Positions 9,717 to 18,428 of a stretch of 64,000 nucleotides of DNA are shown piece after piece. The notes below the pieces were generated by a model. That model worked only from the letters and a program-made list of their open reading frames with translations. It did not search any database and was not told where the DNA came from. Position 1 is the first letter of the stretch, and the number at the start of each line of letters is the position of its first letter. Source of the stretch: Gammaproteobacteria bacterium (lineage in GTDB: Bacteria > Pseudomonadota > Gammaproteobacteria > Granulosicoccales > Granulosicoccaceae); the NCBI GenBank assembly GCA_019634245.1, contig JAHQVR010000030.1, positions 1-64,000 on the forward strand. Reading direction: 5' to 3'. The translations under genes were made by a program, and so were the position numbers.

Positions 9717-10589
9717 ATGGAAACACTGGCGTTGAGTACCTTCATTGCGGTCGCTGAGGCACGTTCATTCTCGAAAGCAGCTGAACAGCTGTTTATGACT
9801 CAACCTGCCGTCAGCAAACGTATCGCAGCACTGGAAAGCGAGTTGGGCGTGCGCTTGTTTGACCGAGGATCCCGCCTAATGAACCTAACTGAGGCGGGTG
9901 ACATTCTCCTGAGATCGGCTCGTCGGATAATCGCTGACATCAACACCAGTCGCGAAGAAATTCGTGTTCTCGGCGACTCGATCAGCGGCCGCCTACGACT
10001 CGGCACCAGTCACCATGTGGGCATTCATCGACTACCACCGGTGCTGAAGGCCTATAAGCAAAATTATCCGCAGGTGGAATTGGATTTACTATTCACCGAT
10101 TCTGAACTCGCCGCGGAAGATGTAAAAAACGGTGCTCTGGAGCTGGCTATTGTGACCTTGCCACAAAGGGCTGATCCTAAGTTATTAACCGATGTGATCT
10201 GGCCAGATCCACTCGCTATCGTGTGCAACGAAGACCACCCTATGGCCAAGTTGAAAAAGCCGACCGCTCATGTATTACAACAGCATGCGGCGGTATTGCC
10301 GGCGCGCGGCACGGTGACGCGCACGATATTACTCGACGCAATCGCACCACATGCCGTAGACATAGAAACATCGCTGGAAACCAATTACCTTGAAACCATC
10401 AAGATGATGGTTTCGGTAGGTTTAGGGTGGAGTGTGCTCCCTGAATCTATGATCGACGACGGCATCCAACCGGTACGAATTAACGGATTGAAGATGCAGC
10501 GTGAATTGGGCTGCGTCAGATTACGCGGCAGGAGCCTAAGCCGCGCAGCCATTGCGCTGATGAATATGTTGCCTGAAAAGGTGCTTTGA
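9717..10589 (+). CDS. LysR-family transcriptional regulator, probable leu operon regulator
   Basis: 290 residues. The N-terminal winged helix-turn-helix spans about residues 3-60 (FIAVAEARSFSKAAEQL, MTQPAVSKRIAALE, LFDRGSR). The two-lobed effector domain starts about residue 90 (GRLRLGTSHHVGIHRLPPVL). The gene diverges from leuC across a 107-base gap that holds a T-N11-A palindrome, the usual arrangement of a LysR regulator with its target, so I infer that it controls leuCD-gst-leuB-asd. The effector is unknown; a leucine-pathway intermediate such as isopropylmalate would be the obvious candidate. Start ATG 9717 with AGGA seven bases upstream. Confidence 0.9.
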   Translation: METLALSTFIAVAEARSFSKAAEQLFMTQPAVSKRIAALESELGVRLFDRGSRLMNLTEAGDILLRSARRIIADINTSREEIRVLGDSISGRLRLGTSHHVGIHRLPPVLKAYKQNYPQVELDLLFTDSELAAEDVKNGALELAIVTLPQRADPKLLTDVIWPDPLAIVCNEDHPMAKLKKPTAHVLQQHAAVLPARGTVTRTILLDAIAPHAVDIETSLETNYLETIKMMVSVGLGWSVLPESMIDDGIQPVRINGLKMQRELGCVRLRGRSLSRAAIALMNMLPEKVL

Positions 10590-10679
10590 CGAGCCGGAGT
10601 CGACGGCGTCTCTAATACTAAACCAACGATGAGCGATCGGTCTTACAACGGCTAGTGTCAGAGCCGCTGTTCCAAACGC

Positions 10680-11045
10680 TCAGAACGGAATATCGTCATC
10701 AAAGTCTGGTCCATTGTCAGCCATAGCAGCACCTTGCGACTCAGCGCTACCTGGGTCCACGGCCGGAGCGGCCTTGCCATCTGTGCGACTGATCCGCCAT
10801 GCATTCAGGTTTGTGAAATATTTATCATTCCACTCTCGACCCCGCAAGTCGAAATCAACCTCGATCATCTCGCCTTCATTGTAGTCATCGACAATGGCAC
10901 ATTTATCTTGGGTCAATTGGAATTTGACCATCTGCGGGTATTGCCCTTCCGTCGTTTCAATCACAAACTCACGTGCCTGAAAAGACGCTGTTTTCTGTTC
11001 TGTATCAAATATTTTGTGAAGCTTACCGGTTGCTTTGTATGCCAT
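10680..11045 (-). CDS. DUF3127 small protein with an SSB-like acidic tail
   Basis: 121 residues. The core (about 1-90) resembles the DUF3127 family: EFVIETTEGQYPQMVKFQL, then REWNDKYFTNLNAWRI, a predicted OB-fold pattern. A low-complexity Ala/Gly/Asp linker follows, and the last residues are DFDDDIPF. That tip is almost exactly the C-terminal peptide by which single-stranded DNA-binding protein SSB recruits partners. Function is unknown. By architecture (OB-like core, flexible linker, acidic DIPF tip) it looks like a nucleic-acid binding accessory. It follows aroC by 15 bases on the same strand and ends the leftward ybbA-ybbP-relA-aroC run. The family name is from memory of the sequence pattern. 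Confidence 0.75.
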   Translation of the reverse strand: MAYKATGKLHKIFDTEQKTASFQAREFVIETTEGQYPQMVKFQLTQDKCAIVDDYNEGEMIEVDFDLRGREWNDKYFTNLNAWRISRTDGKAAPAVDPGSAESQGAAMADNGPDFDDDIPF

Positions 11046-11060
11046 AGTGTTTGTCGTTGG

Positions 11061-12173
11061 TTAAAGACTGGGTTTGCCTGCTGGAATGACAGGCGCAGAA
11101 CTAGTTACATGACTATTTTGGCCACGATGACGTAACGCATGATCGATTAATACGATGGCTAACATCGCTTCTGCGATTGGGGTAGCTCGGATACCCACGC
11201 AAGGGTCATGTCGACCTGTGGTGATCACTTCAATTTCTTCGCCGAGTTTGTTCACACCACGTCCTGCTATTCGCAAACTCGATGTCGGTTTTAATGCTAT
11301 CGACGCAGTGATCGGTTGACCAGAAGAAATTCCGCCCAGGACGCCACCTGCTTCGTTAGATAGAAATCCATCGAGCCTCATCTCATCCCGATGCTCGGTG
11401 CCCCGCTGCGCAACGCTGCCAAAGCCAGCGCCTATCTCCACACCTTTTACCGCATTAATACTCATCAATGCGTGGGCAATATCAGCATCCAATCGGTCGA
11501 ATATAGGTTCACCCCACCCTACCGGTACGCCCTGAGCTTCGACATTGACTCGGGCTCCCACCGAATCGCCATCTTTACGCAACTGCTTCATAAACTCCTC
11601 GAGTTCTGGCACCTGCTTTGGGTTTGGCCAAAAAAACGGATTTCGCTCAACTTCCTGCCAATCAAACTCGCTGACGTCGAGACGTATTGGCCCCAATTGC
11701 GATAGATACCCTCGAACGGTGGTACCGAACAAACGCTTCAGGGCCAATTTAGCAATACCACCAGCGGCAACTCGCAAGGCCGTTTCCCGAGCCGAGGATC
11801 TGCCACCGCCGCGGTAGTCCCGCACGCCGTACTTGTGCTCGTAGGTGTAGTCGGCATGCGCAGGGCGGAACTGGTTTTTTATCGACTCGTAGTCGCGCGA
11901 TTTCTGGTCGGTATTATGGATAATCAATCCAATAGGGGTGCCGGTTGTCAGACCGTCAAACACGCCAGAGAGAATGTCGACTTCATCGGCTTCGCGGCGT
12001 TGAGTGGTATAGCGCGATTGACCCGGTTTACGCCGATCTAAATCCGCTTGTAACACAGCCGAACTGAGTTCCAGGCCAGGCGGACAGCCATCCACAATGC
12101 ACCCTAGCGCAGGGCCATGACTTTCCCCAAAAGAGGAGACACAGAAAAGTTTTCCAAAGGTATTACCCGACAT
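11061..12173 (-). CDS. aroC: Chorismate synthase
   Basis: Last common step of aromatic synthesis: EPSP to chorismate, needing reduced FMN. 370 residues. Signature blocks: [20 protein letters not shown] at the N-terminus, the RRPGQS-type block ([13 protein letters not shown]), [13 protein letters not shown] and the C-terminal [17 protein letters not shown]. Lies 30 bases after relA and upstream of the DUF3127 gene on the same strand. Nothing unusual. Confidence 0.96.
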   Translation of the reverse strand: MSGNTFGKLFCVSSFGESHGPALGCIVDGCPPGLELSSAVLQADLDRRKPGQSRYTTQRREADEVDILSGVFDGLTTGTPIGLIIHNTDQKSRDYESIKNQFRPAHADYTYEHKYGVRDYRGGGRSSARETALRVAAGGIAKLALKRLFGTTVRGYLSQLGPIRLDVSEFDWQEVERNPFFWPNPKQVPELEEFMKQLRKDGDSVGARVNVEAQGVPVGWGEPIFDRLDADIAHALMSINAVKGVEIGAGFGSVAQRGTEHRDEMRLDGFLSNEAGGVLGGISSGQPITASIALKPTSSLRIAGRGVNKLGEEIEVITTGRHDPCVGIRATPIAEAMLAIVLIDHALRHRGQNSHVTSSAPVIPAGKPSL

Positions 12174-12203
12174 AGGGTAAGTATACCCGCAATGCCAGGT
12201 TAA

Positions 12204-14366
12204 TTATGTCACTCGCTCAACGAAACGCACGTTGCGTTGCTGGCGAAGTTTTTCCATGATTCCGGCCAGATCCCCAATGCTGCCAACTTCAAGTGTGATA
12301 TGCATTTCCACAGTCTGGGTATCTTTGTCAGTATGTGTCGTAATAGCCGATACCGAGGTGTTCTGGTTTGCAAGCGTGGTGGATACATCGCGCAGTAAAC
12401 CCGTGCGATCAAACGCTTCCAGTCGCACACTCACTTGATAGTCGCTACGTATATCTTCGCCCCACTCAACATCAATCAAGCGCTCCCTTTCGTGTTCGCG
12501 AAGATTCAAGATATTTTTACAGTCGGCTCGATGAATCGACACACCCCGGGTCTTGGTGATAAATCCCAGGATCTGGTCATACGGTACAGGGTTGCAACAC
12601 ACCGCCATGGACGTTAACAGATTGCCCACACCTCGAACATTTATCGCCCCACTTCCGTTCGCTGTCGGGGATTTTGAAGGGGTAAGCTTTATCAGGTCCT
12701 TCGGTTGATCTAGGTGTTCCAGCGCGCCGGCAATTTGCGCATTCGTAATATCGTTTTTCCCAATCGCCGCAAAGAAATCCACTGTTTTGTCAAACTTCAA
12801 CCGCTTCGCCAATCGTTCAACCGATATCCCGGTGGCACGAAAACGTTTCAGCTCCCGTTCAAGCACTAATCGACCATCCGCGACATGCTGTTCATGATCT
12901 TGTGCGTTGAACCAGCTCCGCACCTTAGCTCGAGCGCGGGAGCTGACCAGGTAGCCCGATGACTTGTTTAACCAATCTCGACTAGGTGCAGGTTCTTTAG
13001 AGGTTAATATTTCGACTTGGTCGCCGTTGCGTAACTGGTAAGTCAACGCAACAATACTGCCGTTGACTTTAGCCCCACGACAGCGGTGCCCTATTTGAGA
13101 ATGAACATGATAGGCGAAGTCCAAAGGAGTAGAGCCAATGGATAAATCAACCACTTGGCCTTTGGGCGTAAATACATAGACTCTCTGCGCATCTAACTGC
13201 TGCGTAAACCCCTCAACCAATTGATCATCATCATCGTCTTCCAGGAGTTGGCGCAATGAAGTGATACGCTTTTGGATAGACTCATCGGCTTTACCACCTT
13301 CTTTGTACGCCCAGTGAGCAGCCACACCATTCTCAGCATCATCGTCCATTTGCCGGGTGCGTATCTGTACTTCCACCACTTTACCTTCCAGGCCTACGAC
13401 GGCAGTGTGCAATGATTGGTAGCCATTGGGCTTGGGATTGGCTATGTAATCGTCAAATTCACGCGTTATGGGCTGCCAGGTGCTGTGGACAATCCCCAGG
13501 ACACTGTAACAGTCGCGCAGGCTATCAACTAAAACCCGCACCGCGCGCACATCATGTAAATCGGTGACATCAAGACGTTTCGCCCGCATCTTTTTCCAAA
13601 TACTGTACAGATGCTTGGGGCGTCCGAACACATAGGCGCTGTGTACTGATTCCTCTTTGAGCTTCGCATCCAACGCCGAGACAAAATTTGCAATGTATTG
13701 CTCTCGCTCAGTCCGACTCTCTTCAAGTGCTTTCGCAATGCGCTTGTACGTTTGGCCATCTAGAATACGAAAAGCAAGATCTTCTAGTTCCCATTTCAAC
13801 TGTCCGAGACCTAGGCGGTTCGCCAATGGGGTATAGATAGAAAGGGTTTCTTCGGCAACGCCGGTAGCGCTCGGATCATTCTCTCCCACCAACTTATATA
13901 ACCGCTGAGTTCTGAATGCTAATTTGATGAGTACCGCCCGTATGTCCTCAACGATAGCAAGCAGCATTCGGCGTATAAGTTCAGCCTGATCACGAGAGCC
14001 CAGGGTGCCCATGGTGGATATGTCCTGCATAGATAGCTCGTTTAACCAATGCACTTCCTTGATCAGTTTTTCAATGGCAGGACCAAAGTGACTCCGAAGA
14101 CGCTCTGGCTCCAACTGACGCTGAGCGACATCACCACCCAACAACGCTGCCACCAAGGTGGGGACATCAGCTCGCATAGCTTTAAGCTGCAAAGCCACAC
14201 TCAGGGAATCCGGATAAAACGTAGGTTCGTCAACATGTGAGTAGTACACGGCCAGCGCATCGCTCAACAACCTACCTTCGCTGTCGGTGCAACCTTCGCA
14301 AAGCACTTTGTGCATTCGCAAAGGATCATCTAAGGCATAACCTTCGGAGGAAAAGCTGTGCTTCAT
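12204..14366 (-). CDS. relA: GTP pyrophosphokinase RelA
   Basis: Ribosome-associated (p)ppGpp synthetase of the stringent response. I start at ATG 14366 (KHSFSSEGYAL), 11 bases after the permease stop; the longer frame would run far into the permease gene. 720 residues. The N-terminal pseudo-hydrolase domain lacks the HD pair (ALLGGDVAQ where SpoT has a LLHD-type motif), so hydrolase activity is not expected. The synthetase block has GYQSLHTAVVG and EVQIRTRQMDDDAENG. A TGS domain (VYVFTPKGQVVDL) and C-terminal ACT domain (VSVRLEAFDRTGLLRDV) follow. The missing HD identifies RelA rather than SpoT. Confidence 0.93.
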   Translation of the reverse strand: MKHSFSSEGYALDDPLRMHKVLCEGCTDSEGRLLSDALAVYYSHVDEPTFYPDSLSVALQLKAMRADVPTLVAALLGGDVAQRQLEPERLRSHFGPAIEKLIKEVHWLNELSMQDISTMGTLGSRDQAELIRRMLLAIVEDIRAVLIKLAFRTQRLYKLVGENDPSATGVAEETLSIYTPLANRLGLGQLKWELEDLAFRILDGQTYKRIAKALEESRTEREQYIANFVSALDAKLKEESVHSAYVFGRPKHLYSIWKKMRAKRLDVTDLHDVRAVRVLVDSLRDCYSVLGIVHSTWQPITREFDDYIANPKPNGYQSLHTAVVGLEGKVVEVQIRTRQMDDDAENGVAAHWAYKEGGKADESIQKRITSLRQLLEDDDDDQLVEGFTQQLDAQRVYVFTPKGQVVDLSIGSTPLDFAYHVHSQIGHRCRGAKVNGSIVALTYQLRNGDQVEILTSKEPAPSRDWLNKSSGYLVSSRARAKVRSWFNAQDHEQHVADGRLVLERELKRFRATGISVERLAKRLKFDKTVDFFAAIGKNDITNAQIAGALEHLDQPKDLIKLTPSKSPTANGSGAINVRGVGNLLTSMAVCCNPVPYDQILGFITKTRGVSIHRADCKNILNLREHERERLIDVEWGEDIRSDYQVSVRLEAFDRTGLLRDVSTTLANQNTSVSAITTHTDKDTQTVEMHITLEVGSIGDLAGIMEKLRQQRNVRFVERVT

Positions 14367-14377
14367 ATCAGTGTCAC

Positions 14378-16873
14378 TCAGCCATTGTGGCGTAAGGCGA
14401 CAACCGGTGGCGTGTGCAACACCTTGCGAGTAGCGAGATAGCCGGTAATCGCTATGCCGATACCACCACCAAACACACCCAAAAACCAAAGCCAACCGTT
14501 GATCGAAAACGGCAACTCAAACACAAACCGAGTCAGTGCCCAAGCGATGACAGTGGCGAACAACGCTGCCAGCGCACCAGCAATCGCCCCAAGTATGCTG
14601 AACTCCGCAATCACACTGGAACGTATCTGCTGATGAGAAGCCCCAAGAGCCCGCAACAGTGCCGATTCTTTAATCCGTTCCGATTGGGAGCTTTGCACGG
14701 CCGCCAGAAGCACACAGGCACCCGCCAATAGAGTAAAGAGAAAAACATACTCGACGGCCAAGGACGCTCTATCCATCAACGTTTTTACACGAGTGATGAT
14801 GGCTCCAACGTCGATGGCCGCGATTCCCGGAAACTCTCGAGCCCAACCTGCCGTAGCAGAGGAAAAATCTTCCTTTACATGAAAGCTTGTGACATAGGTG
14901 GAAGGAAAACCTTCTAACATAGCCGGTGTCGCGACAAAGAAGAAGTTGACTTGGAAAGACTCCCAATCAACTTTTCTAAAGTTCGTTATCACAGCAGAGG
15001 TTTCGACACCTGCTGCTCGAAAGGTCAGCTCATCACCGATCGAAAAGCCACGATCTTCAGCCCATTCCTGTTCTACCGACAACTGCGCAGATGCCGAGCC
15101 ATCAGTGGTCCACCATTGCCCCTCTACTATTTCATTATTTACCGGCAGCGTATCGGAGAAACTCAAATTATATTCTCGGCGAGCCCGGCGCGCCTGCCTT
15201 TCATCATCAGGGTCGGAATATACCGGTTCACCGTTTCTTGCGACTAACCGTGCTCTTACCATCGGGTAGATGCCGGTGTGCTCAATATTCTGCGCCGCTA
15301 GTCGATCAGAAAACCCCGGAACTTGATCGGCTTGAATATTTAACACAAACACATTAGGAGCATCATCAGGTAAGTCCCGCTCCCAGGCAGATAGGATGTC
15401 GACTCGCACAATCGCTATCAGCAACAGAGCCATGATTCCCATACCAAACGCGGCTAGCTGAACCACACTGCTACCAGCGCGACGCTGCAAACCAGCCACG
15501 CTGAGTCGGTATCGACGACCCGCAATCCGCCGAATGAGCGAAATAATCAGTCGACCGAACACCGCAAACACCAACAACATGCTCACAACACCTAACACCA
15601 CGATTCCACTGAGCAGCATATCCTTCGACAGTAGCCACACGATACCAAAAGTCGCCGACAAACCCACCAGCAGTGTCAGAGTGGAGCTAGTTTGCAGACC
15701 TGAATAGTCGCGTTGCAACACCCTGACCACAGACACACGGCCGGCTTTCAGAACGGGTAGTAATCCAAAACCGGCCAATGTTATGAAGGCCGTTAAAACG
15801 CCCACGATCGGAGCAAGGATGCCTGGTGCTGGGAGTTCTAACGAAAACCAACTCACCAACAAGCGAGCCAAAATCATTTGTGCAAACCAGCCCACCACGA
15901 TACCCAGTAAGGAGGCAACAGTGGCGACCGCACAAAGTCTGAGAACTAACCAAATGATGACTGCCCTGCGGCTAGCACCGAGTGTTCGAAGTACCGCGCT
16001 TGCATCCGCTTGATTGAGTGAAAAGTGTCGCACTGCCAAGGCGATGGCGGCACCGGCTAACAACACAGTCACGACAGAAGCCAAGCCGAGAAACCGCTGT
16101 GCACGATTGAGCGCCCGCTGCATTTGGGGGCCTGTATCCCGAACGCCCTGCACTCGTACTTCATCTTGCTTATTGTTGCTTAACCAGGTTCGCATGTTGG
16201 CTAAATCGCTTGCAGAATCCGAGGCCATTAACACCGTATATCGGGCACGACTACCCTCTCCCAACAAGCCAGCGCCCGCCAAATCAGACTCCGCGAGCAT
16301 CACTCTCGGTGCCAGTTCAAACACATTCTGGCCTCGATCGGGTTCATAGGTAATCAGACGGTCTACCACAAAGTTTTTAGCACCCAGCGTTATCGTGTCA
16401 GTTTGTCGCAAAGCCAGCACATTTTTTAATTGCACATCTACCCAAACGGTACCCGGCGCAGGGGAATCCAGTGGTGCCGCCACACCTGGGTTGTCGAGTT
16501 TCTCTATTCGCAACGAGCCGCGTAATGGATACTCTGGACTCACTGCTTTAACGGCCACTAACTGCGATTCATCCTGATCATTGATTACCACACTGGGGAA
16601 TCGGCTGTGTGTAGCGATACGTAAGTTGTTCCGCTCTGCCTCCGTAATCACATCCGCAGGAATCGGAAAACCCGATGTAGCAATCACGTCAGCGGCGAGG
16701 ACATCAGCTGCTTGTCTCTCCATGGCTCGGCCAATACGGTCGGTGAAAAATCCCACAGCCGTTACCGATGCCACAGCAATTAAAAGTGCCAACGCCAACA
16801 CTCGGAGCTCGCCTGCAACGAAGTCTCGTTTGGCCGCTCGAAGCGCGAACCGGATATGTTGAGAAGCTGTCAT
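14378..16873 (-). CDS. YbbP-like ABC transporter permease (FtsX/MacB-type)
   Basis: 831-residue inner-membrane protein with the architecture of the YbbP/LolE-like permeases. One membrane helix near residues 22-45 is followed by a large periplasmic domain, a bundle of three helices about 255-370, further helices about 395-480, a second periplasmic domain and three C-terminal helices ending ATRKVLHTPPVVALRHNG. The gene overlaps ybbA by ATGA, so the two are co-translated. It pairs with that ATPase; in E. coli the ybbA-ybbP pair also lies divergent from tesA. Substrate is not established for the family; lipid or lipoprotein handling is often suggested. Confidence 0.88.
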   Translation of the reverse strand: MTASQHIRFALRAAKRDFVAGELRVLALALLIAVASVTAVGFFTDRIGRAMERQAADVLAADVIATSGFPIPADVITEAERNNLRIATHSRFPSVVINDQDESQLVAVKAVSPEYPLRGSLRIEKLDNPGVAAPLDSPAPGTVWVDVQLKNVLALRQTDTITLGAKNFVVDRLITYEPDRGQNVFELAPRVMLAESDLAGAGLLGEGSRARYTVLMASDSASDLANMRTWLSNNKQDEVRVQGVRDTGPQMQRALNRAQRFLGLASVVTVLLAGAAIALAVRHFSLNQADASAVLRTLGASRRAVIIWLVLRLCAVATVASLLGIVVGWFAQMILARLLVSWFSLELPAPGILAPIVGVLTAFITLAGFGLLPVLKAGRVSVVRVLQRDYSGLQTSSTLTLLVGLSATFGIVWLLSKDMLLSGIVVLGVVSMLLVFAVFGRLIISLIRRIAGRRYRLSVAGLQRRAGSSVVQLAAFGMGIMALLLIAIVRVDILSAWERDLPDDAPNVFVLNIQADQVPGFSDRLAAQNIEHTGIYPMVRARLVARNGEPVYSDPDDERQARRARREYNLSFSDTLPVNNEIVEGQWWTTDGSASAQLSVEQEWAEDRGFSIGDELTFRAAGVETSAVITNFRKVDWESFQVNFFFVATPAMLEGFPSTYVTSFHVKEDFSSATAGWAREFPGIAAIDVGAIITRVKTLMDRASLAVEYVFLFTLLAGACVLLAAVQSSQSERIKESALLRALGASHQQIRSSVIAEFSILGAIAGALAALFATVIAWALTRFVFELPFSINGWLWFLGVFGGGIGIAITGYLATRKVLHTPPVVALRHNG

Positions 16874-17556
16874 ATCTCGGATAATCGGCCAGCCGACATT
16901 TCCAGCCGACGATCACAGCGCATGGCCAGAGTTGAATCGTGTGTTACCAGCACCAACGCTGCACCCATCTCCTGACGCATACTGAACATCAAATCAACGA
17001 CTCGCTCTCCCGTATTGGCATCGAGGTTACCGGTCGGTTCATCTGCAAACAGTAAGCGTGGTTCAGCCACAAATGCTCTGGCAAGCGCAACGCGCTGTTG
17101 CTCCCCACCGGAGAGCTGCAATGGTTGATGATCAGCACGGTCGGCCAATCCGACCAACGCCAGCATTTGATTGGCTCGCTCTAGTGCGTTTGTATCCTGT
17201 CGCAGCTCCAATGGCAGCATGACATTTTCAAGAGCGCTTAATCCCGGCAGCAATTGAAATGACTGGAACACAAAGCCGACAGATCCTGCTCGAAGTTGCG
17301 CGCGTGCATCCTCATCGAGTTCTGCCAGCGATTGGCCTAGTAAAGTCACTTCACCGGAGCTAGGCGTGTCCAGGCCAGCGAGGATGCCCAACAGGGTCGA
17401 TTTGCCCGATCCAGAGGGTCCGATAATCGCCACTGCCTCACCGGCATTGACCTCACAGTTCACACTATGCAGTATGCTCAGATCACCACTTGGGCCGTTA
17501 ACGTGTTTGCTGACGTTGTGGCAACCCAAAACCGGCACTGCTGTTGGATGGTTCAT
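16870..17556 (-). CDS. ybbA: YbbA-like ABC transporter ATP-binding protein
   Basis: 228 residues of the LolD/MacB-type ATPase family. Walker [18 protein letters not shown]-loop [12 protein letters not shown], signature [15 protein letters not shown], Walker [14 protein letters not shown] and H-loop LVTHD are all intact. It forms the energy module for the overlapping YbbP-like permease. Transcribed divergently from tesA across about 100 bases containing a perfect palindrome (17612-17625). Confidence 0.92.
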   Translation of the reverse strand: MNHPTAVPVLGCHNVSKHVNGPSGDLSILHSVNCEVNAGEAVAIIGPSGSGKSTLLGILAGLDTPSSGEVTLLGQSLAELDEDARAQLRAGSVGFVFQSFQLLPGLSALENVMLPLELRQDTNALERANQMLALVGLADRADHQPLQLSGGEQQRVALARAFVAEPRLLFADEPTGNLDANTGERVVDLMFSMRQEMGAALVLVTHDSTLAMRCDRRLEMSAGRLSEI

Positions 17557-17611
17557 ATTATTATGTATACGCCGAGCACTAATTTGAAGGTGATAATCGT
17601 ATCGACTCTAA

Positions 17612-17625
17612 CCATCGTACGATGG
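17612..17625. promoter_or_regulatory. 14-base perfect palindrome between ybbA and tesA
   Basis: CCATCGTACGATGG is its own reverse complement. It sits in the 101-base divergent gap, 32 bases before the tesA ATG, where a dimeric regulator could affect both promoters. No family was recognised for it. Confidence 0.4.
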
Positions 17626-17657
17626 CTTAACAGGTACTGCCAACCTAGATAATTGAC

Positions 17658-18278
17658 ATGCGATCAATAATACTTGCATTTCTGATACTTATTTATTCGT
17701 CTGGTTCCGCCCAAGCGACCACCGTATTGGTTCTCGGAGACAGCATTAGTGCGGCCTTTGGGCTATTGGAAGAAGAAGGTTGGGTCCATCTGGCCGAAAA
17801 ACAATTGCGCGAAACCAATACGGAAATACAGTTTGTCAATGCCAGCATAAGCGGAGACACGACAGCCGGTGGGCTTCGGCGACTTCCCGCTGCACTGAGC
17901 CGCTTCGAACCCGATATTGTCCTTATAGAACTTGGGGGCAATGATGGACTCCGTGGTTACCCGATCCATGCGATGCAGGACAACCTCGAAAGTATGGTGG
18001 AGCTGATAGAAGCTGCAGATGCCAAGGCCCTTATAGCGGGCATGCGAATTCCCAGTAACTACGGTGCGGCTTATACGGAAAAATTTTTTGACGCTTTTCA
18101 GCTTGCGGCCCAGAACACTGGAGCCGATCTGTTGCCATTCATCCTGGAACCCATTGCCACAGAGCGCTCCTATTTCCAACGCGATGGCGTGCATCCCACC
18201 GCTGAAGCCCAGCCGCTGCTTGCCGCCCATGTCATCGAAACCCTGCAGAATCTCCTGGACACTGAGCCTGGGAAATAA
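17658..18278 (+). CDS. tesA: Multifunctional acyl-CoA thioesterase I / lysophospholipase L1 (TesA)
   Basis: Periplasmic SGNH hydrolase cleaving acyl-CoA and lysophospholipid esters. 206 residues with a signal peptide of about 20 residues ending SGSAQA. The four SGNH blocks are visible: VLGDSISAAFG (nucleophile Ser29), the Gly of the SISGDTTAGG region, ELGGNDGLRG, and DGVHPTAEAQ with the catalytic Asp and His. Divergent from ybbAP, the same arrangement as E. coli. Confidence 0.94.
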   Translation: MRSIILAFLILIYSSGSAQATTVLVLGDSISAAFGLLEEEGWVHLAEKQLRETNTEIQFVNASISGDTTAGGLRRLPAALSRFEPDIVLIELGGNDGLRGYPIHAMQDNLESMVELIEAADAKALIAGMRIPSNYGAAYTEKFFDAFQLAAQNTGADLLPFILEPIATERSYFQRDGVHPTAEAQPLLAAHVIETLQNLLDTEPGK

Positions 18279-18428
18279 CGAGTCAATCCTGGCTGGAGAA
18301 TGAAATTGTGTGCACCGGCTCACGAACGCTGCCGCTAACCGGGAAGGCATGACGTAAATATTCACTCGATCTGTAGAGAAACCAGCAATCCGGTCGATTC
18401 GTAAGATAAGGAACCCTTCGAAGAATGC

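Noticed and set aside
14367..14495. A 43-residue N-terminal extension of RelA
   Set aside because: It lies inside the permease coding sequence; the RelA start at 14366 directly after the permease stop fits better.
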